64,000 nt of DNA from Lutispora saccharofermentans (GCF_024363565.1 NZ_JAJEKE010000021.1:1-64000); one strand, 5' to 3'; counted from the first letter of the stretch, positions 52,111 through 61,700 are shown. Notes: generated from the sequence alone by a model not told the origin. A program made the numbers and translations.

Positions 52111-53256
52111 ATGAAAAAACAGTTTATTATGAATATTGCCGTTCTCATAGCGGTTGCTGCCATATGCATATTGTCGGGAAATGATTTTCTGCGTATGCAC
52201 GAACCCGATTTGATCGCTGTGACTAACCAAAATCTTACTGAGGTTAAGATGCTCAGCGAATACAGCCCTGGACTGAAAGGAACAGCTGGAGATACGGAGG
52301 TTTATGTTATTAAAGGGAAGAAAGCCGGTGCCAGCATGCTCATACTTGGCGGTACTCATCCAAATGAGATTGCAGGGATGTTAAGCGCCGTTACCTATAT
52401 AGAAAATGCCAGGGCAGAATCAGGCACACTGTATATAATACCTCGGGCCAACAACAGCGGTTACACTCATACCGCACCGCTTTGGGGCATGATGGATATT
52501 GTAGATTTTAAGCTGCCCGACGGTTCTGTACGGGAATTTCGTATAGGAACGCGTCTTACCAATCCAGTGCATCAGTGGCCGGATCCCAATTACTATAATG
52601 GGAATTCAGGCCGCGAGCTTAAGCATGAGGAAGTTGCAGAAATCCGAAATCTTAATCGAAACCATCCTGGCAATGAAAAAGGTACGCTTACTGAAAAGGT
52701 CAACTATGGGATTGCAAACCTCATCCGCACGGAAAAGATAGATATAACTTATGATGGCCACGAAGCGGGGCCGGAGTTTTTACGAGTAAACTATCTAATA
52801 GCCCATGAGCGGGCAATGCCTGTTGGTTCTATGGCAGTCATGAATGCCAATATTGAGGGACTGCCGTTTGCGATAGACCTTTCAGGCAAAACATCCTATG
52901 GCCTTTCGCATCGTGCTCTGGGAGATAACACAGAAACCTTGGCGACACTTTTTGAAACTTTAAACCCTGCACAAGGCTGTAGACGTGGTAAAATGAGCAA
53001 GGAGCTTGTTCTCGGCGGAATAGACCAAAACTATGTAGATATAACCAACAGAGGGCTGCTGAGTTCTGGCGAACTTAGCGCTGAAGGCAGCAGCATCAAC
53101 CAGCGTACTGCTAATCATGCGGTTATGTGCAGAGAACTTATGATAGCATTTAGCGAATCCAATCCTGATAAACCGATAGAAGTTTCTGGTATGCCAAGTT
53201 ATGACGATTATATTAACAAAGGTCTGGAAAACATTTTGCTTTCTATTAATAAATAA
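52111..53256 (+). CDS. AstE/AspA-like zinc hydrolase, cassette A
   Basis: The protein has 381 residues with an N-terminal membrane anchor or signal (FIMNIAVLIAVAAICILSG). It belongs to the succinylglutamate desuccinylase / aspartoacylase branch of M14 metallopeptidases: zinc ligands H and E in GGTHPNE, the binding motif NLNRNHPG, a His ligand in YDGHEAGPE, and a catalytic-type Glu in LFETLNP. Similar to the protein at 55573. Acting outside the cytoplasm, it plausibly hydrolyses gamma-glutamyl amide bonds or a blocked end of the polymer. The start ATG 52111 follows GTGAGGAA. Confidence 0.8.
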   Translation: MKKQFIMNIAVLIAVAAICILSGNDFLRMHEPDLIAVTNQNLTEVKMLSEYSPGLKGTAGDTEVYVIKGKKAGASMLILGGTHPNEIAGMLSAVTYIENARAESGTLYIIPRANNSGYTHTAPLWGMMDIVDFKLPDGSVREFRIGTRLTNPVHQWPDPNYYNGNSGRELKHEEVAEIRNLNRNHPGNEKGTLTEKVNYGIANLIRTEKIDITYDGHEAGPEFLRVNYLIAHERAMPVGSMAVMNANIEGLPFAIDLSGKTSYGLSHRALGDNTETLATLFETLNPAQGCRRGKMSKELVLGGIDQNYVDITNRGLLSSGELSAEGSSINQRTANHAVMCRELMIAFSESNPDKPIEVSGMPSYDDYINKGLENILLSINK

Positions 53257-53279
53257 ATTTCTTTAGGAGGAAAACAACA

Positions 53280-53981
53280 ATGAAGAATTCAAAAATTTTT
53301 ACTGTCGTATTGCTATTACTTTTAGCAGTCTCCATGCTGGTCACAGCTTGCAGCGGCGGTCAAGCTCCTGCATCTTCTTCCGAGCCGGCTTCTTCTGCAC
53401 CCGCGGGCATTGAACCTTCAGGCACTGAACCTGCGGAAGCCGGGAAGGTTGAACGTCACACCAGTGACGATAACAAGGTAGTCACTTTAAACGGCGAGCT
53501 CAAGGCTATGGAGACTCCAGTGCTTCTTACGTCTGTAGGCCAGTCCGCCGATGTTTCTATGCTGGATGCTTTATTAAAGAAGATAGGTGCTGAATATACC
53601 TTCAATACGACTGCTAAGGCTGACGATATGGGTGGTGCAAAAACCATAATTATCGCTACAGGTGCAAGCTCAAAGGGATTAGGTGCCGCGGGCATATCTG
53701 CCGATGAAGAAAAGGCAAGGGGAAAAGAGCTGCTTCAGGCTTGCAAAGATAACGAAGTAACGGTTATTATGGCCCATCTTGGAGGTACTTCAAGGCGCGG
53801 TAAGCTCTCCGATGAGTTTTCAGATATGGTGCTGGAGTATGCTTCAGGTATCATAATGGTTGAAGACGGTAACGATGATGGTAAATTCAGCGATTTTGCC
53901 AAGGAGAAGAATATTCCTATTACATTGGTAAATAAAATTGCAGATTGCATAGATCCGCTTAAGACAATGTTTGGGAAATAA
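53280..53981 (+). CDS. DUF6305-type lipoprotein
   Basis: The protein has 233 residues: a lipoprotein signal (lipobox VTAC), a Ser/Ala/Glu/Pro-rich linker to residue about 55, then one globular domain. The domain has LLTSVGQSADVSMLDALLKK, TIIIATGASSKGLGAAGI, VIMAHLGGTSRRG and a conserved end ITLVNKIADCIDPLKTMF, which fits the DUF6305 family. The fold looks like a nucleotide- or ligand-binding alpha/beta sandwich. It lies between the two transporter cassettes and is probably an extracytoplasmic binding component of this system. ATG 53280 follows TTAGGAGG. Confidence 0.75.
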   Translation: MKNSKIFTVVLLLLLAVSMLVTACSGGQAPASSSEPASSAPAGIEPSGTEPAEAGKVERHTSDDNKVVTLNGELKAMETPVLLTSVGQSADVSMLDALLKKIGAEYTFNTTAKADDMGGAKTIIIATGASSKGLGAAGISADEEKARGKELLQACKDNEVTVIMAHLGGTSRRGKLSDEFSDMVLEYASGIIMVEDGNDDGKFSDFAKEKNIPITLVNKIADCIDPLKTMFGK

Positions 53982-54007
53982 CACGAGCTCCATTGGGTGA
54001 ATTTTAA

Positions 54008-54051
54008 GCCCGCATCCCTTACATTTTAATAACATGGGTAGGGATGCGGGC
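54008..54051 (+). other. GC-rich hairpin between the two cassettes
   Basis: gcccgcatccc pairs perfectly with gggatgcgggc around a 22-base loop. No T-run follows, so it may be a partial attenuator or processing site rather than a full terminator. Confidence 0.6.
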
Positions 54052-54127
54052 ATAGTAAAACTTGCTGTATCGGATCTTCTTCCAACTCTACCCATAATAC
54101 TGAATAAACTCAACGGAGGGATAAAAC

Positions 54128-55396
54128 TTGCAAATAGAACTATTAGTTTTTATTGTAATGCTGGGCGCATTTTTGCTTGGTAATTTTCTGCTAAAGTTGC
54201 CTGTGAGCATTTCTATGATCATGGGGGCAGTGCTTGGTGCTTTGGTTGCTGGAGAAGGTTTTCCGCTCCGTCATCTATTTGAGGGTACCTTTGTATACAT
54301 AGATACTATACTTATTATTTCTACAGCAATGATCTTTATGAAGGTTATAGAAAAATCCGGAGCTATGGAGGCTCTTAATGTCACTATTGTAAAACGGTTT
54401 CATAAGATACCGGCTGTAATGCTTATTATGCTTATGCTCATGATCATGTTTCCGGGCATGATCACCGGGTCCTCAACAGCTGCGGTACTTAGTGCAGGGT
54501 CTATTGTGGCACCGGTTTTGCTGCTTATGGGTATTCCTGCTCCGCAGACAGGAGCTATACTTGCTATAGGCTCCATTATGGGTATGGCGGCCCCGCCGGT
54601 AAATATTCCTGCAATGTTGATTGCAGGCGGTGTAGATATGCCTTATATCGGGTTTGAAGGGCCCCTGCTTTTCCTTACCATTCCAGGAGCAATCTTTACG
54701 GTGTTATTCATAGGTATGAGATACTGCAAAAACTTAAATTATGATGAGATAATCAAAAACCTTAACTTCAATATGAACGCCAAACATGGCTTTAAGTTAT
54801 ACCTTCCTATTCTGACAGTACTGACGCTTATGGTTTTAACGCGTGTGCTTCCAACCGCTATACCAAACCTCGGCATGCCGCTTATCTTTATGCTAGGTAG
54901 TATTGTGGGAATGTTTACAGGAGAAAAACTGGATTTCATAAGCACTGTAAAGGATGCAATGAACACGACGGTACCAGTGCTGGGCAAACTGATGGGGGTG
55001 GGCATGTTTATACAAATCATGACCCTTACGGGAGTCAGGGGATATATAGTAATAAGCTGCCTTGGTCTTAGCACAGTGCTTCTTTATGTAGCAATTGCTA
55101 CGGTTATGCCCGCCTTCGGAGCAGTTTCTTCCTATGGAGCCGCATCTGTGTTGGGGGTGCCTTTCTTGCTGGCACTTCTTTCTGGGAATCAAATAATCGT
55201 TGCAGCAGCGCTTTCATTCATATGCTCTTTAGGTGACTTGATGCCTCCTACTGCTTTGGCCGGTAACTATGCCGCCCAGATAGTAAACGAAAGATATTTC
55301 AAGGTATTGCGCTATTGCTTAATACCGTTTACAGCATGCATTATATTCGGTATAATTTGTCTGATTTACTCTAAAAACCTTAGTTTTTTAGTGTAA
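54128..55396 (+). CDS. DctM-like multi-spanning transporter, cassette B
   Basis: The protein has 422 residues from TTG 54128 behind CGGAGGG, with 11-12 hydrophobic segments. Shared blocks with the cassette A transporter include FPGMITGSSTAAVLSAG (there LPGIFTGTAAACVFTTG) and GMAAPPVNIPAMLIAGG (there LLLPPICLPAMI), as well as a C-terminal tail NLSFLV versus NLVFLIV. It is a paralogue from tandem duplication. It is followed 16 bases later by the 47-aa microprotein. The substrate is unknown but is expected to be tied to gamma-glutamyl compounds. Confidence 0.75.
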   Translation: MQIELLVFIVMLGAFLLGNFLLKLPVSISMIMGAVLGALVAGEGFPLRHLFEGTFVYIDTILIISTAMIFMKVIEKSGAMEALNVTIVKRFHKIPAVMLIMLMLMIMFPGMITGSSTAAVLSAGSIVAPVLLLMGIPAPQTGAILAIGSIMGMAAPPVNIPAMLIAGGVDMPYIGFEGPLLFLTIPGAIFTVLFIGMRYCKNLNYDEIIKNLNFNMNAKHGFKLYLPILTVLTLMVLTRVLPTAIPNLGMPLIFMLGSIVGMFTGEKLDFISTVKDAMNTTVPVLGKLMGVGMFIQIMTLTGVRGYIVISCLGLSTVLLYVAIATVMPAFGAVSSYGAASVLGVPFLLALLSGNQIIVAAALSFICSLGDLMPPTALAGNYAAQIVNERYFKVLRYCLIPFTACIIFGIICLIYSKNLSFLV

Positions 55397-55411
55397 CGGG
55401 AGGTGTTTTGC

Positions 55412-55555
55412 GTGTTATATATTTATCTTGGAATAATATTGTTCTTAATAATATTTATATTATGGAATATGTTTGAAGAAAAGGACATCCTTGCTCAAAT
55501 CGATGCGGCATTGGTGCTTGTCCCTCTGGTGCTTCGGCTGCTGCTTATCAAGTAA
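55412..55555 (+). CDS. 47-aa membrane microprotein, cassette B
   Basis: GTG 55412 to TAA 55555 behind CGGGAGGTG. The product has two hydrophobic segments joined by EEKDILAQID and ends VPLVLRLLLIK, paralleling the 50-aa protein at 51931 in length, topology, charge pattern and C-terminal motif. It lies between the transporter and the hydrolase, exactly as in cassette A. Too short for most gene callers. Confidence 0.75.
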   Translation: MLYIYLGIILFLIIFILWNMFEEKDILAQIDAALVLVPLVLRLLLIK

Positions 55556-55572
55556 TAAGGTGGTGATTAAAG

Positions 55573-56715
55573 ATGACGATAAAAAAAATAAAAGCCTCTA
55601 AGACTACCGCTGCTTTGTTGCAGTTTTGTGCAGTTTTGTGCATATTTCTGTTGTCACAGCAATTCCTTTCCATGAGAGAACCCGAAATGATCTACAAAGG
55701 TCCCGGTGTAACTGCGGTAAAGATGCTCAGCGAATACTATTCAGATATAGCAGGTACTGCCGCTGACACTGAGGTTTATGTGCTTAAGGGAGAAAAGCCG
55801 GGCCCATCTATGTTGGTACTTGGTGGGACTCATCCCAACGAGCCTTCGGGTTTTCTGGCAGCCATATTGCTTATTGAGAATGTAAAGCCCAAAGAGGGAA
55901 CTCTTTATGTTGTGCCACGCACCAATAACAGTGCGTTTACTTGCACCGATCCGCAGGAAGGTGAACCAATGCGTTTTACTATTGAGACCGATAACGGGCC
56001 ACGATGGTTCCGGTTTGGTTCACGTGCGACAAATCCAGTGCATCAGTGGCCCGATCCGGAGATCTACATACATGCTTCTTCAGGACAGAGACTTTCAGGG
56101 AGTGAAACCCGCAATATCAACCGGTCATATCCCGGCAGAACAGACGGAACCTTTACGGAAAAGATAAGTTTTGGAGTGAGCGAGATGATTCGAAAAGAGG
56201 GGATAAATATTACAGTGGACCTTCACGAAGCCTCACCGGAATATCCCACAATTAATGCAATCGTAGCTCACGAGGATGCAATGGAGCTTGCTTCACAGGC
56301 TCTTATAAATATGCAGATAGAAGGCATGGATATAAGTCTTGAGCCTTCGCCCAAGAATCTTCATGGGCTTACCCATCGTGAGCTGGGCGACTATACTGAT
56401 ACATTGGCTGTCCTTATGGAAACCTCAAATCCGTCTCAGGGTCGTTTGCGCGGACGGACAGATGAAAGCCTTGTTGTAAATGGAATCGATAAATTTTATG
56501 AAATGGCAGATGAATATGGGAGGCTCTATGTACCGTTTGATGAAAAGGGTCATCCTATTCAGGAGCGTGTGGCCCGCCATATTACCGGCATAGCGCAGCT
56601 TGCTTCAGCTTATAGTGAATTAGGCCTAGGCGGCAGTTTGGTGATCGACGGTATACCTACGTATATGGATATTGCAGAAGGTGGACTGGGTTCCTATTTG
56701 GCACACAAACAATAA
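55573..56715 (+). CDS. AstE/AspA-like zinc hydrolase, cassette B
   Basis: The protein has 380 residues with an N-terminal hydrophobic anchor (LLQFCAVLCIFLLS). Zinc motif GGTHPNEPSG, NINRSYPG, His ligand VDLHEASPE and Glu in LMETSNPSQG mirror the cassette A enzyme; the segment KMLSEYYSDIAGTAADTEVYVLKG is nearly shared (read in two blocks). It is probably an outward-facing amidohydrolase on gamma-glutamyl bonds. ATG 55573 follows GGTGGTGATT. Confidence 0.8.
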   Translation: MTIKKIKASKTTAALLQFCAVLCIFLLSQQFLSMREPEMIYKGPGVTAVKMLSEYYSDIAGTAADTEVYVLKGEKPGPSMLVLGGTHPNEPSGFLAAILLIENVKPKEGTLYVVPRTNNSAFTCTDPQEGEPMRFTIETDNGPRWFRFGSRATNPVHQWPDPEIYIHASSGQRLSGSETRNINRSYPGRTDGTFTEKISFGVSEMIRKEGINITVDLHEASPEYPTINAIVAHEDAMELASQALINMQIEGMDISLEPSPKNLHGLTHRELGDYTDTLAVLMETSNPSQGRLRGRTDESLVVNGIDKFYEMADEYGRLYVPFDEKGHPIQERVARHITGIAQLASAYSELGLGGSLVIDGIPTYMDIAEGGLGSYLAHKQ

Positions 56716-56741
56716 TAGGCTTATGAAGAAAGGATAATGCT

Positions 56742-57629
56742 ATGAAGCAAAATTATAAACAACTTGCGCTATGTCTTTTCATCTCGCTGTTTTTGGCTGG
56801 CTGCACACCGGCTGCTGATTTTGCACAAAAGCCACCTGACTCTGCAAAGGAAGCATCTTCTGGATCAAATTCGCAAATCCCCGGCTCAACTGTTGCTGAC
56901 GGCTCTATTACAGATGCTTGGGAGACTAAAGGGCTCTTCGCTCCAGAAAAAGCGGCAACCACTATAATTGAAACCTATAAAATCTGTGAGGGAACTGAGG
57001 CTGAAAATGAGATAACCGTGTTGACAGCTATGGAGGAAGGCCCTACAATTTTTATTGTAGCAGGACAGCATGCCGACGAGGTGGCTGGATACACAGCTAT
57101 TAATAAACTTAAGAGTATAGAGCTGAAAAAAGGTAAGGTATATATACTTTCTCCGGCAAATATGCCGGGCTTTAAAGCCGAGCCCAAAACGCGCTATGTC
57201 AACGCTGAGGAAGATCTTAACCGTTCATTCCCCGGCAATAAGGACGGCACAAAAGCCGAGCAGCTGGCAGCGGCCATATATGCTGAAATAGAAAAAATAA
57301 AGCCTGTCTTGATACTGGATCATCATGAGGCTAGGATGATCAAAGCTGATAGGGATTTTTTGGGGAGTTCACTTATATATACTACTTTGAACGGTATGGA
57401 GGATCTTTTCCTGAATATGCATCAAGCAACCCAGGACGGAGAGCTCTGCTCAGGCCCCTTCAATTTTTTCGGCCCGGGGCCTATTGGCAGCATGAATAAT
57501 GTTGTGGCCAACAACCTTAAGATTCCCGTAATAACGGTTGAAACCTATCGTGCATATATGTTGGAACGTCGCATAGAAGAACATATGGCAATTGCCGGCT
57601 ATGTACTTCGTTACTACGGAATGGTGTGA
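56742..57629 (+). CDS. AstE/AspA-like zinc hydrolase lipoprotein
   Basis: The protein has 295 residues with a lipoprotein signal (lipobox FLAGC) and a Ser/Gly-rich linker. The hydrolase domain has zinc motif GQHADEVAG, DLNRSFPG, His ligand ILDHHEARM and Glu in ITVETYRAY. It is a third, more distant member of the hydrolase group. Position directly before pgsB suggests a role in processing nascent or secreted polymer. It ends four bases before the likely pgsB start. Confidence 0.82.
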   Translation: MKQNYKQLALCLFISLFLAGCTPAADFAQKPPDSAKEASSGSNSQIPGSTVADGSITDAWETKGLFAPEKAATTIIETYKICEGTEAENEITVLTAMEEGPTIFIVAGQHADEVAGYTAINKLKSIELKKGKVYILSPANMPGFKAEPKTRYVNAEEDLNRSFPGNKDGTKAEQLAAAIYAEIEKIKPVLILDHHEARMIKADRDFLGSSLIYTTLNGMEDLFLNMHQATQDGELCSGPFNFFGPGPIGSMNNVVANNLKIPVITVETYRAYMLERRIEEHMAIAGYVLRYYGMV

Positions 57630-57633
57630 TATT

Positions 57634-58764
57634 TTGTTAGATATAATATTGTTCTTACTCTTTGGATCATATTTTGCTTACCTTGCTGCAGAAGCACTTT
57701 CAGCAGCAAGGTATCGTTGTATCATCCCACATGTCATATATATTAACGGCACACGCGGAAAGACTTCTGTAACACGGCTGATTGATGCCGGCTTGCGGCA
57801 AGGAGGATGGAGGACATATGCCAAAACTACCGGGACCTTGCCAATGGTCATCGATACCGTAGGACGGGAGAAGCTTATACATCGGAGGGGAAGGGCGAAT
57901 ATTAAGGAGCAGCTTCGTATAGTCAGGGCTGCAGCTCAAGAAAATGCTCAAATATTGATTATAGAATGTATGGCGATAGATCCGCAGCTTCAATATATAT
58001 CCCAGCATCGCATGGTAAAGGCGGATATAGGGGTTATAACCAATGTGCGCCCAGACCATCTTGATGTTATGGGACATACTTTGGATGAAATAGGGCAAAG
58101 CTTGTGCAATACAATACCTAAAGGCGGAATATGTTTCACTGCTGATGAGAAGTTTTTTCCTGCTTTTTCAGCAAGGTGCAAAAATGTGGGTACTGAACCC
58201 CGTCTTATATTGCCGGATGGTACTGAGCCGGAAATTGATTTCGCTGAAAATATAGCACTTGCTATTGCAGTATGCAGGCAGCTTGGCGTAGAGTCCCAGA
58301 CAGCGTTGGAAGGCATGAGACATTACTGCAGAGATCCCTATGCACTCAGCTTTTACAGGCTTAGAAGCGGAGCAGTTTTTATTGGAGGGCTTTCCATAAA
58401 CGATCCTGTCTCAATACAAATTGTTTATAATCAATTCGTAGAGCGCATGAATTTTGGACAGCGCAGGCTTATATTGCTTATCACCAACCGGTCAGACCGC
58501 GGTTATAGGACATTGCAGCATCAGGAGCTTGCAGTAGTGCTGAAGCCTGCTGCTATATGGATCATGGGGGGGAGCAGCTGTGCCATGGCGAGGGCTTTTT
58601 TCAAAAAAATGCCGGATTGTCCTGTGACAATATTGAAAAATGCTGTAGAAGTACCGCTTCGTACCCTTGATTCCAATGATATGATATTTGCCGTAGGCAA
58701 TATAGGTGAAGGAGGAAAGGCGATCATGGAACGTATAGAAAAGGAGGGCGTACCATATGTATAG
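57634..58764 (+). CDS. pgsB: Poly-gamma-glutamate synthase ligase subunit PgsB/CapB
   Basis: The protein has about 376 residues from TTG 57634; earlier in-frame starts overlap the preceding gene. An N-terminal membrane helix (LDIILFLLFGSYFAYLAA) is followed by the ATP-binding loop INGTRGKTSVTRLI of Mur-ligase-like amide ligases, ECMAIDPQLQ, ITNVRPDHLDVMG and FAVGNIGEGG near the end, all PgsB/CapB hallmarks. It activates glutamate as acyl phosphate and extends the gamma-linked chain at the membrane. It overlaps pgsC by eight bases. Confidence 0.95.
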   Translation: MLDIILFLLFGSYFAYLAAEALSAARYRCIIPHVIYINGTRGKTSVTRLIDAGLRQGGWRTYAKTTGTLPMVIDTVGREKLIHRRGRANIKEQLRIVRAAAQENAQILIIECMAIDPQLQYISQHRMVKADIGVITNVRPDHLDVMGHTLDEIGQSLCNTIPKGGICFTADEKFFPAFSARCKNVGTEPRLILPDGTEPEIDFAENIALAIAVCRQLGVESQTALEGMRHYCRDPYALSFYRLRSGAVFIGGLSINDPVSIQIVYNQFVERMNFGQRRLILLITNRSDRGYRTLQHQELAVVLKPAAIWIMGGSSCAMARAFFKKMPDCPVTILKNAVEVPLRTLDSNDMIFAVGNIGEGGKAIMERIEKEGVPYV

Positions 58765-59191
58765 CAAAATAATAGTGTTGGGAGTAGTGGTAAGCATCCT
58801 TTTCACCGAGTTTATCGGCCTTTCGCCTGCCGGGATTATTGTGCCGTCATACATAACCCTTTGCCTGCGAACTCCTCAAAGAGTTGTCTATACCTTGCTG
58901 GTAGCTTTGCTTGCATGGGGGATAAGTCGGTTATTGAGCAATTTTATCATACTTTATGGAAGACGCCGATTTGCTGTTATGATAATTCTTTCATTTTCCA
59001 TCGATCTGCTTATAGGAGGTATTATGACAGAGATTACGATGCCTGGCTTGATCGGTATATTGGTGCCGGGCATTATGGCATCGGAATTCGAAAGACAGGG
59101 TGTAATACGCTCATTGTTCTCTTTGGGAATAGTGGTAGGCATTATATCCATGATTATGCTGATTTGTGGTATCCCTGTATTAACGATATAA
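58757..59191 (+). CDS. pgsC: Poly-gamma-glutamate synthesis membrane protein PgsC/CapC
   Basis: The protein has 144 residues with four to five membrane helices. Typical PgsC motifs are LFTEFIGLSPAGIIVPSYI at the N terminus and EITMPGLIGILVPGIMASEFERQG in the second half. It forms the synthase complex with PgsB and may help to move the chain outward. It overlaps pgsB and precedes pgsW by about 20 bases. Confidence 0.95.
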   Translation: MYSKIIVLGVVVSILFTEFIGLSPAGIIVPSYITLCLRTPQRVVYTLLVALLAWGISRLLSNFIILYGRRRFAVMIILSFSIDLLIGGIMTEITMPGLIGILVPGIMASEFERQGVIRSLFSLGIVVGIISMIMLICGIPVLTI

Positions 59192-59211
59192 TATAATGGA
59201 GGTGATCTGGC

Positions 59212-60282
59212 ATGCGTAAGGCTTATACCTGCAGTGATGCTCTTCTGGGATTGATTTGCATGATGTTGCTTTGTGGGATAGGCATTATCAGCAATACTGC
59301 GGAAATAAGTCAAGATCCCCTTTATGAAACTAAAATGAAAGCCTATGAATATATGGATGAATGCATGGCAGCAGTGTGCAGTTTTAAAAAGGAATTGGAC
59401 ATTTCCATGACAAAAGAGGATATACATAAGACAGGAATGATAGGTCAGGCTTACTCACCCATAACCACCAGCCTAGGAAGCATTGAAGCTAAGCGGACAA
59501 GCGCTAATCCAGATATGGCAGCCCTTATGGTGGAGCTTTTAAACAAAGCGGGAGTTAGAGAAGGAGATATAATAGGAGCAAACTTTTCCGGCTCTTTTCC
59601 TTCCCTCAATCTTGCTGTGCTTTCAGCGTGCAAGGCTATGGATGTAAAATGCGTATATATTTCATCTGTAGGGTCCTCTAATTACGGTGCAAATGATCCG
59701 GAGCTCACTTTTCCGGATATGGCGTTGAAACTTGCAGCTAAGGGGTTAATTGATAGTCCTGGAGCGGCTTTTTCGATAGGAGGCTCCGGTGATACGGGAA
59801 AAGAAATGGAACAAGAAGTCATATCTCGTATAGCGGGACGTATTGAAAGCCAAGGCCTTCCACAAATTACTGCAAGGGGCTATCAAAACAACCTGATGAT
59901 ACGCCGGAAGCTTTTGGAGAGAAGCGGGAAACTCTCTTGCTTTGTGAATGTAGGAGGAAATGTCACTTCTCTAGGAAAAGGAGAGAATTCTATTTACTTT
60001 GGCCAGGGACTGATTGTAGATAAAATAATACCTGTGACAGAAGACAGTGGACTTATAGAAATCTATCGAAACCAAGGCGTACCGGTTATACATTTGCTCA
60101 ATCTGCGCAAGCTTACCGTTGACTACGGCATTGCTTATGACCCTGTTATATTGCCTTCGAAAGGTACTTCAGCCCTATATATTAAGCCGTCCTATAACTG
60201 TATTGCGGCTATAAGCATCTTTGCGGCAGCAGTGATGGGATTACTGCTGTATAGAAAAAAGCAAGGATGCAGGACTAAATAA
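59212..60282 (+). CDS. pgsW: Poly-gamma-glutamate system protein PgsW
   Basis: The protein has 356 residues: an N-terminal membrane helix (LLGLICMMLLCGIGII), a large domain, and a C-terminal helix (CIAAISIFAAAVMGLLLY). Central motifs IGANFSGSFPSLNLAVLSACKA, SSVGSSNYGANDPELTFPDM and FVNVGGNVTSLG fit the PgsW family that accompanies pgsBC in Fusobacteria, Spirochaetes and Clostridia lacking classical PgsA. The biochemical role is unknown. ATG 59212 follows AATGGAGGTG. Confidence 0.88.
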   Translation: MRKAYTCSDALLGLICMMLLCGIGIISNTAEISQDPLYETKMKAYEYMDECMAAVCSFKKELDISMTKEDIHKTGMIGQAYSPITTSLGSIEAKRTSANPDMAALMVELLNKAGVREGDIIGANFSGSFPSLNLAVLSACKAMDVKCVYISSVGSSNYGANDPELTFPDMALKLAAKGLIDSPGAAFSIGGSGDTGKEMEQEVISRIAGRIESQGLPQITARGYQNNLMIRRKLLERSGKLSCFVNVGGNVTSLGKGENSIYFGQGLIVDKIIPVTEDSGLIEIYRNQGVPVIHLLNLRKLTVDYGIAYDPVILPSKGTSALYIKPSYNCIAAISIFAAAVMGLLLYRKKQGCRTK

Positions 60283-60305
60283 TCAAGATGGAGGGGAGCG
60301 GTAGC

Positions 60306-61700
60306 TTGAGTCAATTTTTCGATAAGATTGTAATAGATAAAAGAGAAATGGCCATAGGTATATGCCTAGTGCTTTTAGGTATAGTAATGCCTTCTTTTCT
60401 TCATGTGGGGAATATGGGAATTTATACGGATTTGAAGCAGGCTCTTGGAATGGGAGAGAAGTTGTATGTCATACTAGCCGCATCTAAATTGGTGCTGCTC
60501 AACGGTATCAGGAGCTTTCCTCATTATTTAGGTGCCTTTTTTATAGGAGAAGCAGTATCATTATATCGTGGCGGGAAAGAAATCAGATTTATGAAAACTA
60601 TTATGGTGTGTGGCGTTATTCCCATTGTATATGTCATTATTGAAAGGATTTATCATATCCGCTATGATTTCGGCATACCTGCGATTCTTGTAATTACACT
60701 GCTGGTGATCTTGGAGAAGATTGATTTCAACATGGTGAATATAGGAAAGAAATCTCTTATGGTGGCAATGACAGTTATGGCCTTTCAATGGCTGGATGTG
60801 ATGCCATCCCTTTCCGGGCTAGCCTTTGGAAGAGGTGAAACTTCAAACGATATTAAAAATGCCGCATTATTGCTGGATGGAGAGTTTTTCCTCCAATCTA
60901 CCGCGCTGCTCTTTTTCTTTTTACTCTTTTTTAATGATATATTGTTATGCAAGCTGATATTGGATGAAAACAATCTCAGGCTTATGAGCGAGGAAAACCA
61001 CCGCAGCCAACAGGCATTGATGGAATCCAACATGCGTGCGATGGAAAACCGTACCTATATGGAGCTTCGGCATCTGGTACATGATCTCAAATCTCCTCTT
61101 ACCTCAATGCAGGGGCTGGTAGGAGTTATAAAGTTGAGCAGCAAGGATGAAAGACAGATGACCTATCTTACGAAGATAGAGGCTTCGGTAGAACGTATGA
61201 GCAGCATGATTTCTGAGATCCTATATGAAAGCCGAAAAAGTCCCATTACTACTTATGATATGATTACGGAGATACTTTCTCAGATATCCAGCAGCGAATA
61301 TGTCAATCTTGTGGAGTGCAGCAACAGTGCTCCCAAATTATGTATAAACGTGAATAAAATACGCTTTTCCAGAACTATAATCAACCTGCTGGAAAATGCA
61401 TATTATTCCATAGAACTGGATAAGGGCAAGATAGTGCTCAATGTACAGGAGGAAATAAAGAAGGATGCATTATATGCTTCTATAAAAGTTAAAGACAATG
61501 GTATGGGCATCTCTCCCGAGAAAATGAAAAATATATGGGACAGCGGCTATTCTACCAGAGGCTCATTAGGCTTGGGACTCGGCTTTGTGAGAAAGGTCAT
61601 TGAAGATAACAATGGATCTGTAGAGATAGAGAGCATCGAAGGCAGTGGTACCATGGTAACTATATGCATTCCTGCTGAATATCCGGATGCTGAAATATAA
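60306..61700 (+). CDS. Histidine kinase of the poly-glutamate locus
   Basis: The protein has 464 residues from TTG 60306 (GGAGGGGAGCGG upstream). The N-terminal ~220 residues hold about six hydrophobic segments, a membrane-embedded sensor without a large outer loop. Then come a coiled coil, the phospho-acceptor His in LRHLVHDLKSPLTSM, N-box NLLENAYYSIEL and G-boxes DNGMGISPEKM and GLGLGFVRKVIE. It pairs with the response regulator 36 bases downstream and sits in the pgs operon, so the system seems to sense an envelope or polymer state. Confidence 0.92.
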   Translation: MSQFFDKIVIDKREMAIGICLVLLGIVMPSFLHVGNMGIYTDLKQALGMGEKLYVILAASKLVLLNGIRSFPHYLGAFFIGEAVSLYRGGKEIRFMKTIMVCGVIPIVYVIIERIYHIRYDFGIPAILVITLLVILEKIDFNMVNIGKKSLMVAMTVMAFQWLDVMPSLSGLAFGRGETSNDIKNAALLLDGEFFLQSTALLFFFLLFFNDILLCKLILDENNLRLMSEENHRSQQALMESNMRAMENRTYMELRHLVHDLKSPLTSMQGLVGVIKLSSKDERQMTYLTKIEASVERMSSMISEILYESRKSPITTYDMITEILSQISSSEYVNLVECSNSAPKLCINVNKIRFSRTIINLLENAYYSIELDKGKIVLNVQEEIKKDALYASIKVKDNGMGISPEKMKNIWDSGYSTRGSLGLGLGFVRKVIEDNNGSVEIESIEGSGTMVTICIPAEYPDAEI

